Part shown: piece by piece, positions 15,574 to 25,593 of the stretch
How the letters are laid out: every line of letters begins with the position of its first letter
Numbering within the stretch: the stretch's first letter is position 1
Origin: Hyphomicrobiales bacterium
GTDB taxonomy: Bacteria > Pseudomonadota > Alphaproteobacteria > Rhizobiales > Rhizobiaceae
Length of the DNA stretch: 39,435 nt
Reading direction: 5' to 3'
Assembly: GCA_024224595.1 (NCBI GenBank)
Contig: JAAENI010000804.1
Span: 1 to 39,435 of the forward strand
The notes under the pieces: model-generated
Seen by the model: the letters and a program-made list of their open reading frames with translations, nothing else
Database searches by the model: none
What the model was told of the DNA's origin: nothing
Position numbers and translations under genes: made by a program

Positions 15574-16827
15574 ATGACCAAAACCTATTCTGCATTCAAT
15601 ATTATCAAAGAGGCTTTCAAAGGCCACAAGGGCTGGAGCCCTGCATGGCGCAGCCCAAAGCCAAAAGCCCAATATGAGGTCATTATCATCGGCGGCGGCG
15701 GCCACGGATTAGCTACCGCTTATTATCTGGCAAAAAACCACGGTGTCAAAGACATTGCCATTGTCGAAAAAGGCTGGCTTGGTAGCGGCAATACCGGGCG
15801 CAATACAACGGCAATCCGCTCGAATTATTTTTACCCCGAAAGCTGTGCACTTTATGATCTGTCGGTGCGCCTCTATGAAAAACTGTCGATTGAATTAAAC
15901 TACAATGTCATGTTTTCCCAACGCGGTCTGATGGTAGTTTTCCACTCTGAAGCTGAAATGGAGATGGCAGTGCGTGGCATGAATGCGATGATGCTTGGCG
16001 GAACTGATGCCAGATTACTGGATGCAAACGAAGTCAAACAACGCGCGCCATTACTCAATTATCGTGCCGATGCTCGTTATCCCATACACGGCGCAGTCAT
16101 ACAGGAACGAGGCGGCACTGCCCGTCATGATGCTGTAGCATGGGGATATGCACGGGCAGCAGATGCTCTGGGTGTCGACATCATTCAAAATTGTGAAGTC
16201 AAAGATGTGATAATTGAAGGCGGCACTATGACAGGTGTTGAAACAAATCTTGGACCAATTCGTGCCTCCCGATTTGGCGCGGCCATTGCCGGGCACTCTT
16301 CTGTACTCGCCAGGATGGCCGGCTATCAACTGCCAATTCACTCCTATGCGTTACAGGCATTTGTATCTGAGCCGCTAAAACCAGTAATCGACGTACTGGC
16401 ATTCTCCTCTACCTATGGTGCCTATATTTCACAATCAGATAAGGGCGGACTGGTCATCGGTGGCGGCCTGGACCGGGTGCCTTCCTATGGGCAGAAAGGC
16501 AATATGCCAATGCAGGAAAACGTATTATCGGGAATAGTTGAATTTGCCCCGGCATTGGCCAAGGTCAAATTAATGCGTCACTGGGCAGGCATCGTCGATG
16601 TTACCCCAGACAGCTCACCCCTGATCGGCCCTTCAGGAGTGGAAGGTCTTTACATAAATTGTGGTTGGGGAACCGGTGGATTCAAAGCTATTCCAGCGGG
16701 TGGATATTTGTTCGCCCATCTTTTGGCAACCGGTAGCCATCATGAAATAAGCCGTCCGTTTGACCCTTCCAGATTCCAGTCCGCCCAATTGATTGATGAG
16801 GGTGCTGCGTCTGGCATCGCGCATTAG
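15574..16827 (+). CDS. soxB: sarcosine oxidase subunit beta, heterotetrameric type
   Basis: A 417-residue flavoprotein. The FAD-binding motif GGGGHG is at 40-45, followed by YYLAKNHGVKDIAIVEKGWLG and GNTGRNTTAIRSNY, all typical of the beta subunit of heterotetrameric sarcosine oxidase. His185 in ARHDAV aligns, from memory, with the histidine that carries covalent FMN in the Corynebacterium enzyme. The C-terminal LYINCGWGTGGFKAIPAGGY is also conserved. The complex demethylates sarcosine or a related secondary amine, passing the methyl group to tetrahydrofolate and electrons to oxygen. Gene order B-D-A-G is the normal one. The neighbouring proline racemase-like gene leaves open an N-methylproline type substrate. 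Confidence 0.92.
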   Translation: MTKTYSAFNIIKEAFKGHKGWSPAWRSPKPKAQYEVIIIGGGGHGLATAYYLAKNHGVKDIAIVEKGWLGSGNTGRNTTAIRSNYFYPESCALYDLSVRLYEKLSIELNYNVMFSQRGLMVVFHSEAEMEMAVRGMNAMMLGGTDARLLDANEVKQRAPLLNYRADARYPIHGAVIQERGGTARHDAVAWGYARAADALGVDIIQNCEVKDVIIEGGTMTGVETNLGPIRASRFGAAIAGHSSVLARMAGYQLPIHSYALQAFVSEPLKPVIDVLAFSSTYGAYISQSDKGGLVIGGGLDRVPSYGQKGNMPMQENVLSGIVEFAPALAKVKLMRHWAGIVDVTPDSSPLIGPSGVEGLYINCGWGTGGFKAIPAGGYLFAHLLATGSHHEISRPFDPSRFQSAQLIDEGAASGIAH

Positions 16828-16836
16828 GATAAAATT

Positions 16837-17103
16837 ATGCAACAGTTTCCCTGCCCGTTTTGCGGATTGCGCAATGAACAAGAATTCCACTTCGCCGGTG
16901 AAGCCGGCAAGACACGCCCGGATACCATGAAGGAAGTGAGTGCCGAGCAATGGTCGGCCTATCTCAATCATTACAACAACCCCATGGGTAAAACTTGCGA
17001 GATCTGGGTACATTTACCCTGTCAGGAATATTTTGTCATGCAACGTGACACCGTGACCATGGAAGTTTTTGCAAGTGAACAAATACGCAAGGATCTCAAA
17101 TGA
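16837..17103 (+). CDS. soxD: sarcosine oxidase subunit delta
   Basis: An 88-residue protein of the size and pattern of the small zinc-binding delta subunit. Cys6 and Cys9 in CPFCG form the first half of the metal site; His59 and Cys62 in HLPCQEYF form the second. The phrase QRDTVTMEVF matches the usual RDTVT ending. It starts 9 bases after soxB and its last four bases overlap the soxA start (ATGA), so translation is coupled. Slightly shorter and more diverged at the second zinc half-site than the usual HxxxC spacing, with only two residues between His and Cys. Confidence 0.92.
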   Translation: MQQFPCPFCGLRNEQEFHFAGEAGKTRPDTMKEVSAEQWSAYLNHYNNPMGKTCEIWVHLPCQEYFVMQRDTVTMEVFASEQIRKDLK

Positions 17104-19904
17104 GCGGGTTTCGGGTCCAGAATCGGGGTCTGATTGATCGCCATAAAACCCTGTCGTTTCAGTTTGATGGAAAATCCTGTACCGGTCACCCTGGCGACAC
17201 ACTGGCATCCGCATTGCTGGCAAACGGGATAAAAATAATGGGCCGCAGCTTCAAATATCATCGCCCGCGCGGTGTATGGGGCGCATGGTTTGATGATTCC
17301 AATGCCATCTTTAATATTTCGCTTGGCGCTATCCAATTGCCAAACTGCCCTGCAGCGACGACCTATCTCGAAGATGGCATGCAGGCACGTTCCGTCAATA
17401 CTTTTCCCTCAGCGCGTTTTGACATCAAGGGAGTATTGGACTGGTTTTCTCCGTTTCTGCCAGCAGGATTTTATTACAAAACCTTCATGCGCCCAAATTG
17501 GCATCTGTTTGAGCCGACAATCCGAAAAATGGCAGGATTGGGCAAACTGGATGGCAATATCATTGAGGAATACCAAAGCGACCAGATCCATCAATCCTGT
17601 GATCTGCTGATCGTTGGCGCAGGTCCCGCCGGACTTGCTGCTGCCCTGAGCGCATCACAAAAAGGCAGTTCGGTCGTGCTTGTTGATGATCATGATATTG
17701 CCGGCGGCAGTTCTTACCAGCAGCAATCAAATATCGAAAATAAACCTGCCTCTCTTTGGATCAGAGATCAGATCGCAGCGATTGCTGGAAATGGCGGCCG
17801 CATTTTATTGTCAACCACAGCTTATGGCATTTATGATCACAATCTCGTTGCCCTGATTCAAGATAGTGGTTTTGGTCATGCACCAAGACTTTGGAGAATG
17901 CGCGCCAAACGCATACTGATTGCCACCGGTGCAATAGATCGCCAGATCACCTTTGCCAATAACGATCGACCGGGAATAATGTCGGCGGTGGGTGCCCTTG
18001 AGTTCCTGGGTCGTTATGGCGTTCTGGTGGGTAAAAAAATCGCATTGTTATCCAATAATTCTCACACGCAAAATACAGCAAATCTGCTACGCGAAGCGGG
18101 TGCAGAGGTCGAAACATTTGATACCGGTGATAATTCCCCGGTTGCCATCGGTGGAAAAAAACTGCGCGCCTTGAATATCGATGGAAAATCACATTCCTGC
18201 GATGTCATATTGGCATCAGGTGGATTGACACCTGTTGTTCATCTCTGGCGTCATGGCGGTGGCAGGCTTGAATGGAATGAAGCTATCCAGGCATTCATAC
18301 CGGCACAAGCAACAACTGGCATGCGTGCTGCAGGGGCAGCCAATGGAATATATGAGTTGGATGAAGCTCTGGCGGATGCGCGCGCCGCCGCACTTGATCA
18401 GCCTTCTCCAAAAGTTCAAAGCGCTTACCAGATCAAGGCACTTTTACCGGATATAAATTCGAAAAAGCGCCAGTGGATAGATTTTCAGCACGATGTGACG
18501 GTGAAGGACATTGAACTTGCCGCACGTGAAAATTATTCTTCCGTTGAACATTTAAAAAGATATACCACGCTGGGTATGGCGTCGGACCAAGGCAAAACGT
18601 CAAATATGGCGGGACTGGCGGTGATGGCCTCATTACAAAACCGAACCATCTCTGAAGTTGGCACAACAACATTCCGGCCACCCTTTGTGCCGGTACCATT
18701 CGAACTTTATCGCGGCGTCAAACGACAACAATTATTCAACCCGCCTAAACGCCTTGCCCTTGAGGCTGAACATCGAAATGTCGGTGCGGCAATGGGAGAA
18801 TATGGCGGCTGGTTACGCCCGGCATGGTATGGCGATGATGACCCTCATAACACTATTCGCAAGGAAGTGATTTCAGCGCGAACCCATGTTGCAATCATCG
18901 ATGCTTCCCCACTGGGTAAAATTGAAATCATGGGGCCCGATGCGGAAAAATTTATAAACTTTGTCTTCTACAATACGCTCACCACTCTGAAACCTGGTAA
19001 AATCCGTTATGCGCTGATGCTGAGCGAACGCGGCATTGTTTATGACGATGCGGTGATCACCCGAGTTGATCAAAACAGGTTCATTATATCCTGTTCTTCC
19101 TCCCATGTTGAAGGCGTCAATAATGCACTGGAAGGCTGGCGCCAGGATGGCAACGATCCGGATCGGATATTTGTACATGACACAACACAAAACTGGGCAA
19201 CGATTACATTAAGTGGTCCTAAAGCAGGCGAGTTACTTTCAAAACTCGACATGTCAATTGATTTATCCCCGGATGCATTTCCACATATGACATTTAGGCA
19301 GGCCGATTTTCTGTCTGTTCCCGCCCGCATATCCCGGGTCAGTTTTACCGGCGATCCAAGTTACGAGATTTCAGTGCCCACTTTGCATGCCTCTGCTCTT
19401 TGGTCGGCTATCGCCAAAGCTGGAAAATCAGTTCAGGCGGCTTTTATCGGCGTAGAAGCGCTTTCAATACTTCGGGCTGAAAAAGGCTATATTATTGTTG
19501 GCAAGGATACAGATGGTGAAACCATGCCGCATGATATCGGTTTTTCACAACCCAGGCTTCGCAAAGAATCTGCATTTGTTGGCGACCGGGCACTGCATAC
19601 ACACGCTGCCAATGGACAAAACAGACGTCAACTGGTCGGGCTGATGGTGAAAGGCAATGAATGCAAGATCGTTACAGGCGCACATTTGATAGATCAATCA
19701 GGCAGTAAACCACGTTCCATTGGGTATGTTACCTCCAGTTACGACAGCCCAACACTCGCCCATCCAATTGCGCTGGCATTATTGGAAAACGGTACGGCGA
19801 GAATTGGAGAAAGTGTGGCCGTCTGGAATCAAGGGGATATTCGCCAAGCGACGATTGCCTCTGCGTGTTTTTACGACAAAGGTGGAGGATTACTGAATGC
19901 GTGA
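17100..19904 (+). CDS. soxA: sarcosine oxidase subunit alpha
   Basis: A 934-residue protein, near the usual 950-1000. The N-terminus (GLIDRHKTLSFQFDGK, HPGDTLASALLANG, GRSFKYHRPRGV) is the family hallmark. A dinucleotide-binding fold begins at LLIVGAGPAGLAAALSAS with GAGPAG at 173-178 and binds NAD in known complexes. The C-terminal half from about 560 is a GcvT-like folate-binding domain (ATITLSGPKAGELLSKL, GDPSYEISVP, ILRAEKGYIIVGKDTDGETMPHDIGF) that takes the one-carbon unit to tetrahydrofolate. It overlaps soxD by four bases at the start and soxG by eight at the end. Confidence 0.93.
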   Translation: MSGFRVQNRGLIDRHKTLSFQFDGKSCTGHPGDTLASALLANGIKIMGRSFKYHRPRGVWGAWFDDSNAIFNISLGAIQLPNCPAATTYLEDGMQARSVNTFPSARFDIKGVLDWFSPFLPAGFYYKTFMRPNWHLFEPTIRKMAGLGKLDGNIIEEYQSDQIHQSCDLLIVGAGPAGLAAALSASQKGSSVVLVDDHDIAGGSSYQQQSNIENKPASLWIRDQIAAIAGNGGRILLSTTAYGIYDHNLVALIQDSGFGHAPRLWRMRAKRILIATGAIDRQITFANNDRPGIMSAVGALEFLGRYGVLVGKKIALLSNNSHTQNTANLLREAGAEVETFDTGDNSPVAIGGKKLRALNIDGKSHSCDVILASGGLTPVVHLWRHGGGRLEWNEAIQAFIPAQATTGMRAAGAANGIYELDEALADARAAALDQPSPKVQSAYQIKALLPDINSKKRQWIDFQHDVTVKDIELAARENYSSVEHLKRYTTLGMASDQGKTSNMAGLAVMASLQNRTISEVGTTTFRPPFVPVPFELYRGVKRQQLFNPPKRLALEAEHRNVGAAMGEYGGWLRPAWYGDDDPHNTIRKEVISARTHVAIIDASPLGKIEIMGPDAEKFINFVFYNTLTTLKPGKIRYALMLSERGIVYDDAVITRVDQNRFIISCSSSHVEGVNNALEGWRQDGNDPDRIFVHDTTQNWATITLSGPKAGELLSKLDMSIDLSPDAFPHMTFRQADFLSVPARISRVSFTGDPSYEISVPTLHASALWSAIAKAGKSVQAAFIGVEALSILRAEKGYIIVGKDTDGETMPHDIGFSQPRLRKESAFVGDRALHTHAANGQNRRQLVGLMVKGNECKIVTGAHLIDQSGSKPRSIGYVTSSYDSPTLAHPIALALLENGTARIGESVAVWNQGDIRQATIASACFYDKGGGLLNA

Positions 19905-20436
19905 TGACCGCGATAAATGGGCTCCAGCAATTGGTGCGGAGCGCCCGGCAATTAAGAATACTCACCTGCAACTGTCTGTGTTAAAAACCCAACGCCAGAC
20001 ACTGATCAGTGGCCCCTACAAAAAGTGCCTTGATATCTGCAAACTGCCGCGCGCAACAAGCTGGCCGCAAACAGCCACAGGCAATAATTATGCCGTAAGA
20101 TTGAGGCGGGACCGAATACTGGTTATCGATGGACCTTCGCTGGATGATGGCTGGCATGACGACGCCGGTGTTTCAGTATCAGATATGAGCAGCGCCTATA
20201 TTCTAGTCGAGATCAAAGGTGAAGCTGCTCTGGATTTGTTAAACCGGGGGGCTGACTTAAATGTTGATATTGCCTCTGGATCAGTGGTTCGAAGTTTCAG
20301 GGGATTTGATGTCTTCATCTATCGCTGGCAATCAGAAACACAATTTCGAATGCATTTTCATCACGCCAATCTCGAAGCCATCTGGCAATTATCGCAAGCC
20401 TTCGAAAAACAGATTGTTGAATATAACCGGAGGTAG
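19897..20436 (+). CDS. soxG: sarcosine oxidase subunit gamma
   Basis: A 179-residue protein, fitting the small gamma subunit, which has a GcvT-like fold and packs against alpha. The readable blocks are DMSSAYILVEIKGEAALDLLNRG, shown in part as IKGEAALDLLNRG, and VVRSFRGFDVFIYRW. Sequence in this subunit is weakly conserved, so the call rests on size, position as last gene of B-D-A-G and these blocks. The ATG at 19897 lies within the end of soxA, with GGTGGAGG about eight bases upstream. About 380 bases follow before the importer genes. Confidence 0.88.
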   Translation: MRDDRDKWAPAIGAERPAIKNTHLQLSVLKTQRQTLISGPYKKCLDICKLPRATSWPQTATGNNYAVRLRRDRILVIDGPSLDDGWHDDAGVSVSDMSSAYILVEIKGEAALDLLNRGADLNVDIASGSVVRSFRGFDVFIYRWQSETQFRMHFHHANLEAIWQLSQAFEKQIVEYNRR

Positions 20437-20817
20437 GTCCTTCTGCTCATTTTGTTGATATCCTACACCAGAATTGAATCTTTGGTACTGCAAATGACCG
20501 AACTGCTGACGAAGCGTCAATTCGCTGTGCCAGCCCGATGACTTCTTTTGAACTTCTCGAGTCTAACGAAAGAGTCCGATATGAGCAAAGCGCAAAGTAG
20601 GCATTATAGCGCTTCACGGCAAATCGGTAAATAATAACTCAATCCCATCATTCATCATCCATAAAATCAGTGCTAGACAGCGCAGCATGAATTCAATAGG
20701 TTCCGAGAAACGCATTTATGGGGTTCACATCGGATTTAAATAATTTATCTACACAAAATATCGAAAATAGATAACGATCTGCATGATGAAATAGTGCCTG
20801 GGGAGGACAACGCCTAA
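20437..20817. other. 381-bp gap between sox genes and the importer
   Basis: No convincing gene in either strand and no strong terminator hairpin. The right part is AT-rich (from about 20690), as expected for a promoter region of the importer operon, and ends in GGAGGA ten bases before the first importer ATG. I could not fix promoter boxes with confidence. Confidence 0.5.
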
Positions 20818-21594
20818 ATGACTACAGAGCCAATTTTGCGCGTGGAATCGCTTGCGAAAAATTATGGTGGTTTGCAGGCCGTTCGGGGTGTGGATTTTGA
20901 AGTACCCGAAGGCTCGATCGTCGGTCTTATTGGTCCCAATGGTGCCGGAAAAACCACTACCTTTAATATGATTGCCGGTGTGGAAAAGCCATCTGCGGGG
21001 AGTATTTATCTTTCAGGAAATGAGATTACCGGCATTGAAACCCACGCCTTGTATCACAAGGGTTTGTTGCGAACATTTCAACTCAGCCACGAATACGCCC
21101 GCATGACCAGTAAAGAGAATCTGATGGTCGCGGCATCGGCTCAATTAGGTGAAAATATTTTCATGAATTGGTTAGCCTCCTCACGCGTCACCGCACGTGA
21201 ACGCGAAGTGCAAGATCGCGCCGAAGAGACACTCGAATTCCTCGGACTGACCCATGTAAGTGATGAATTGGCAGGTAACCTGTCCGGCGGGCAAAAGAAA
21301 TTACTGGAATTGGGCCGCACCATGATGAGCGATGCACGGCTGATCTTGCTTGATGAACCAGGTGCCGGCGTCAATCCTACTTTGATGCTAAAAGTAATAG
21401 ATATGATCAGGCGCCTCAATCAGGAACGCGGTTATACATTCTGCATTATCGAACACGACATGGATCTGATTGCAGATCTGTGTGAAAACACAATCGTATT
21501 GGCCGAAGGTCAGATTCTGATGCAAGGCACAATGGATCAGGTTCGAAAAGACGAACGTGTTATTGATGCATATTTTGGCGGAGAAGTCGTTTGA
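20818..21594 (+). CDS. livG: branched-chain-amino-acid-type ABC importer, ATPase 1
   Basis: A 258-residue ABC ATPase of the LivG type. Walker A GPNGAGKT at 39-46, signature LSGGQ at 155-159, Walker B LILLDE at 175-180 and the switch histidine at 213 (IIEHDMDLI) are all intact. LivG members characteristically read DEPGAGVNP after Walker B, as here. It works in the cytoplasm with the second ATPase and two permeases to power uptake. GGAGGA lies upstream of the ATG. The symbol reflects the family; the substrate need not be leucine, and the neighbouring racemase and sarcosine oxidase genes point to a proline-like or methylated amine solute. Confidence 0.9.
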   Translation: MTTEPILRVESLAKNYGGLQAVRGVDFEVPEGSIVGLIGPNGAGKTTTFNMIAGVEKPSAGSIYLSGNEITGIETHALYHKGLLRTFQLSHEYARMTSKENLMVAASAQLGENIFMNWLASSRVTAREREVQDRAEETLEFLGLTHVSDELAGNLSGGQKKLLELGRTMMSDARLILLDEPGAGVNPTLMLKVIDMIRRLNQERGYTFCIIEHDMDLIADLCENTIVLAEGQILMQGTMDQVRKDERVIDAYFGGEVV

Positions 21595-22313
21595 GTGATC
21601 GCCAGCCCATCCTTGAGTTACGCAATCTTTATGCCGGTTATGGCGAGACAGAAATTCTGCACGACATTAATATGTTTGTTGGCAGCCATGAAGTTGTTAC
21701 CATCATCGGACCCAATGGTGCCGGCAAATCCACAGCGATCAAGGCAGTATTGGGACTGCTAAATATACGCGGCGGTGAGATAGTGCTGGATAGCGTGGAG
21801 ATAACCAACACGCCTCCAGAAGTGGCTGTCACCAAAGGCATCAGTTATGTTCCCCAAACTCATAATGTTTTTGTAAATCTGAGCGTTCAGGAAAACCTTG
21901 AGATGGGCGCCTGGACAATTAGGGACGGAATAGAAGAACGTCTCGAAGCAATGTATGATTTATTTCCCGATTTGAGAGACAAGCGCAAACAGGCAGCTGG
22001 GTCTCTATCTGGCGGGCAACGCCAAATGGTCGCTATGGCCAAAGCATTGATGGTTGATTCCAAAGTATTGTTGCTTGATGAACCCACGGCTGGTTTATCA
22101 CCTAAGTATCGCGGTGAAATATTTGAAACAATCCAGAAAATCAATGCTACCGGCGTGCCAATTTTTATCGTTGAACAAAATGCCAAACAGGCTTTGGGCA
22201 TCGCTAATCGCGGTTATGTTCTGGTTGATGGAAGTAACCGGTATACCGGTACCGGAGCCGAACTCCTCGCGGATCGCGAAGTAGCTCGGATGTTCCTGGG
22301 TGGAAGGGATTAG
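21591..22313 (+). CDS. livF: branched-chain-amino-acid-type ABC importer, ATPase 2
   Basis: A 240-residue ABC ATPase of the LivF type. Walker A GPNGAGKS at 40-47, LSGGQRQM at 139-146, Walker B VLLLDE at 159-164. The switch position reads VEQNAKQ, with Gln in place of His, which is normal for LivF. The start is TTG at 21591, overlapping the previous stop by four bases (TTGA), a coupled arrangement. An in-frame ATG at the beginning is absent, so TTG is the best choice. Confidence 0.9.
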   Translation: MSDRQPILELRNLYAGYGETEILHDINMFVGSHEVVTIIGPNGAGKSTAIKAVLGLLNIRGGEIVLDSVEITNTPPEVAVTKGISYVPQTHNVFVNLSVQENLEMGAWTIRDGIEERLEAMYDLFPDLRDKRKQAAGSLSGGQRQMVAMAKALMVDSKVLLLDEPTAGLSPKYRGEIFETIQKINATGVPIFIVEQNAKQALGIANRGYVLVDGSNRYTGTGAELLADREVARMFLGGRD

Positions 22314-22323
22314 GATTTAATCA

Positions 22324-23274
22324 ATGTGGGCTAGTTTCGGTTTTGAGTTTGTAAATTTCTATTTTATTCCGGGGTTGGTTCTGGGATGTATCTATGCACT
22401 GGGTGCTATAGGCATCACTTTGACCTTTGGCATTCTGCGTTTTGCAAATTTTGCCCATGGTGAGGTGATGATGACCGGTGCCTATTTCACCTGGACAATT
22501 TCCACCCTTGCCGGATTATGGCTGGGTTGGTCGCTGCATCCGCTGGTTGCTGCAATTCCCGCCATTTTCGCTGCCATTGGCATTTTGATGCTGATCGACC
22601 GTTACTTCTACAAACCATTCCGTAATGCACCAACAATTATGGTGGTGATGGCAAGTTTTGGTATGATGCTGGTGGTGCGAAGCACCGTTCAGTTTATCTG
22701 GGGGCCTAACCAGCTGACATTTGTCAAGGGTATCGACAAGCCAAACGAAGCGGTTCGCCAATTCACTGCCGATTTAGATTTGATGATACTGGTTCCCAAC
22801 AAGCATTTCTGGATTATGGCAGGCACGGTCATTATCATGCTGTGTTTCACCTATCTGCTGGAACGCACTCGCATAGGTAAAGCGATGCGTGCCGTATCCG
22901 ACAGCCCTGATCTGGCCCGAGTGACTGGCATTGATGTCGAGGCAGTAGTGCGCGCCACCTGGGTGGTTGGTGGATTTTGTGCTGTTGCTGCCGGTGTGTT
23001 TCTGGCGATGGATATCCAGTTTCTTGAGACAACTATGGGGTTTCGAATGCTATTGCCGATGTTTGCTGCAGCGATCCTGGGTGGTATTGGACGCCCGTTT
23101 GGCGCGGTATTTGGTGGTCTGATCATTGGATTGGCAGAAGAATTATCTGCTTATCCATGGATTGGAGACGCACCGTTTATCAGCCCCGGATACAAGACCG
23201 GTGTGGCATTCACAATCATGATTATCATGCTGATTGTGCGACCCAGCGGACTGTTTAAAGGGCGGACATTCTAA
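22324..23274 (+). CDS. livH: branched-chain-amino-acid-type ABC importer, permease 1
   Basis: A 316-residue permease with about eight membrane helices. LGAIGITLTFGILRFANFAHGEVMM near the N-terminus is the LivH signature (partial: FANFAHGE). The cytoplasmic loop RTRIGKAMRAVSDSPDLARVTGID, which contacts the ATPases, follows at about residues 183-207, and ILGGIGRPFGAVFGG near the end is also conserved. Its stop codon shares one base with the start of the second permease. Confidence 0.9.
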   Translation: MWASFGFEFVNFYFIPGLVLGCIYALGAIGITLTFGILRFANFAHGEVMMTGAYFTWTISTLAGLWLGWSLHPLVAAIPAIFAAIGILMLIDRYFYKPFRNAPTIMVVMASFGMMLVVRSTVQFIWGPNQLTFVKGIDKPNEAVRQFTADLDLMILVPNKHFWIMAGTVIIMLCFTYLLERTRIGKAMRAVSDSPDLARVTGIDVEAVVRATWVVGGFCAVAAGVFLAMDIQFLETTMGFRMLLPMFAAAILGGIGRPFGAVFGGLIIGLAEELSAYPWIGDAPFISPGYKTGVAFTIMIIMLIVRPSGLFKGRTF

Positions 23275-24341
23275 TGGATCAGTTACTCGGCTTTTTCCTT
23301 TATTTCCTGTCTCTGCTGACAGTAGGCGGAATATATGCACTTTTGGCTCTTGGCCTCAATGTCCAGTGGGGTTTTGCTGGACTGTTCAATGTCGGCATTG
23401 CCGGTTTTGCAGCAGTAGGTGCCTACACATATGCCCTGTTAACAACCGATGTCAGTCCATTTCATATGGGTGGACTGGGATTGCCCCTGGCAATTGGTGC
23501 CATCGCAGCCATGCTGCTTTCGGGTGCGATTGCCGGGGTCATTGGTGTTATCTGTATCCGGTTGCGAGCAGACTACCTTGCTATTGCCACCATTGGTATC
23601 GCTGAAATTATAAAATTATTCCTGAAAAATCAGACAGAACTTACCAACGGTCCGCGTGGAATAAACAAAATTCCACGGGCCTGGGAACATTTTACTGAGG
23701 AACGTTTTTATACCAGCGCACCGATGTCATGGATCAGTGACGCGGCCGGTTGGCAGGCATTTTTTGACTCCCTGCCCAGATGGTGGTGGCAGCCGATGTT
23801 CACTCTAACCATATTGCTGGTCATCTTCGGTGTTTACATATTACTCGAACGTGCCAGATTATCCCCATGGGGACGCATGATGACCGCGATCAGAGAAAAT
23901 GAGCATGCAGCCCAGGCTGCCGGCAAGGATGTAACTCGTCGCCGCATTGAGGCATTTATTCTGGGCGCCGTAATCATGGGCATGGCTGGTGCCTTGTTCG
24001 CACAACATTTACGGCTGATCGATCCCACCAACACATTCGATCCTGCAAAAATGACGTTCCTGGTCTGGGTGATGTTGATTGCCGGTGGATCAGGCAATAA
24101 TCGTGGTGCGATATTAGGTGCATTTCTGATCTGGACCATCTGGTCTGGCAGTGAACTTGTTATCAATACTTCAATTGAAATCATTGCAAATTATCAGGAT
24201 ATGTTCGATGTTGGGGTGTTAAGGACCCGGGCAGGGTATTTGCGCATGCTCCTGATAGGGATTTTGCTACAATTCATACTTCAACGCTACCCCTCGGGTA
24301 TCTTGCCGGAATCGCGACCCGCCGCGATCGGCAAACAGTAA
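23274..24341 (+). CDS. livM: branched-chain-amino-acid-type ABC importer, permease 2
   Basis: A 355-residue permease with about nine membrane helices. GIYALLALGLNVQWGFAGLFNVG, shown in part as LNVQWGFAGLFNVG, and RLRADYLAIATIGIAEI are LivM hallmarks. The coupling loop SPWGRMMTAIRENEHAAQAAGKD matches the family (partial: AIRENEHAAQAAG). The start ATG overlaps the livH stop by one base (TAATG). A loop of some 45 residues with PRGINKIPRAWEHFTEERFY faces the periplasm. Confidence 0.9.
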   Translation: MDQLLGFFLYFLSLLTVGGIYALLALGLNVQWGFAGLFNVGIAGFAAVGAYTYALLTTDVSPFHMGGLGLPLAIGAIAAMLLSGAIAGVIGVICIRLRADYLAIATIGIAEIIKLFLKNQTELTNGPRGINKIPRAWEHFTEERFYTSAPMSWISDAAGWQAFFDSLPRWWWQPMFTLTILLVIFGVYILLERARLSPWGRMMTAIRENEHAAQAAGKDVTRRRIEAFILGAVIMGMAGALFAQHLRLIDPTNTFDPAKMTFLVWVMLIAGGSGNNRGAILGAFLIWTIWSGSELVINTSIEIIANYQDMFDVGVLRTRAGYLRMLLIGILLQFILQRYPSGILPESRPAAIGKQ

Positions 24342-24369
24342 TTAATCTGCGGGAAACAGGAGAATTAAT

Positions 24370-25563
24370 ATGAGAAAGATAATTTTGAGCTCCATTGCCG
24401 CATTGGCAATGACCTCGACTGCATTTGCAGAAGTCAAAATCGGGAACCCGATGGGATTAACCGGTCCTATTCCTGATCTGGTAGCGCCAATGGCTAAAGC
24501 CGTTGATCTGGCTGCAAAACACGTCAATGAGCAGGGTGGCCTGTTTGCCGGTGGCGAGAAATACACAATCGTCAGAGCAGATTCCGCCTGCGACCCGGTT
24601 GCAGCGGTTGATGCTGTGACCAAACTGATCAACATCAACCTCGTATCAGCCATAATTGGGCCAGTATGTTCTGGCTCAACCATTGCGCAGGCAGAATCTG
24701 TATCAATTCCTGCAGGCGTTGTGACACTTTCCGTTTCAGCTTCTTCGCCAGCAATCTCATCGATGGAAAAAGGCACAGACCTCGTTTTCAGAACTGCCGC
24801 ATCGGACGCATACCAGGGCATTGCACTTGCTGAACTGACATTGGCCAAAGGCATTAAAGATATTGCTGTCTCCTATGCCAACGATGACTACAATGCTGCT
24901 ATAGCTGGCGTGTTTGCGAAGTCTTTTGCCGACAAGGGTGGTAAAGTTACCGCTAATGAGGCCCATGAGCCCAGCAAAGCTTCCTATCGTTCAGAAATCG
25001 CTACACTTGGTGCCACTTCCGATAACCTGGCTTTGTTTGCCTATTATGGTTCAGGCGGCATCACAGTGATGCGGAATGCTTTGGAAACAACAGCATTCAA
25101 GAACTTCATTGGCGCTGACGGAATGTTATCTCAAGAAGTGATTGATCAACTGGGTGCTGAAAACCTTACGGCTGTAACATTCACGACTTCTGCATCCGAT
25201 GACAGCACAGCCGCCTATGGTGCATGGAAATCACTGGCAGATGCTGCCGGTGTTCCAGCAGCTGATCCTTTCGTACCCAACTCTTATGATGCGGCCTTCA
25301 TGATGGCTCTGGCTGTCGAAAAAGCGGGTTCTGGCGATCGTGATAAAATTGCCGCCTCATTGCGCTTAATCGCCAATGCACCGGGTGAAGTTATCCTTCC
25401 TGGTGAATTTGCCAAAGCCAAGAAGATCCTGGCTGCCGGTGGTGACATCCATTATGTGGGTGCTGCTGGTCCACAGGACTTTGACGAAAATGGTGATGTT
25501 GCGGGCCGATTCTCAAAAAGCGTTGTCAAAGATGGCGCATGGTCTGCAGAGTTGATCAAGTAA
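24370..25563 (+). CDS. livK: periplasmic solute-binding protein of the ABC importer
   Basis: A 397-residue periplasmic-binding protein of the Leu/Ile/Val (Peripla_BP_6) family. A signal peptide is clear, MRKIILSSIAALAMTSTAFA, with cleavage expected after AFA. KIGNPMGLTGPIPD opens the mature domain, followed by ARAADSACDPVAAV-type ligand-side sequence (RADSACDPVAAVDAVTKLI), GPVCSGSTIAQAES and AVSYANDDYNAAIAGVF. AGGAGAATTA precedes the ATG. The solute is unknown. It is last in the operon and a strong terminator follows 30 bases after its stop. Confidence 0.9.
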   Translation: MRKIILSSIAALAMTSTAFAEVKIGNPMGLTGPIPDLVAPMAKAVDLAAKHVNEQGGLFAGGEKYTIVRADSACDPVAAVDAVTKLININLVSAIIGPVCSGSTIAQAESVSIPAGVVTLSVSASSPAISSMEKGTDLVFRTAASDAYQGIALAELTLAKGIKDIAVSYANDDYNAAIAGVFAKSFADKGGKVTANEAHEPSKASYRSEIATLGATSDNLALFAYYGSGGITVMRNALETTAFKNFIGADGMLSQEVIDQLGAENLTAVTFTTSASDDSTAAYGAWKSLADAAGVPAADPFVPNSYDAAFMMALAVEKAGSGDRDKIAASLRLIANAPGEVILPGEFAKAKKILAAGGDIHYVGAAGPQDFDENGDVAGRFSKSVVKDGAWSAELIK

Positions 25564-25593
25564 ACAAGGTTCAAAGCAAAATTGCATATATTG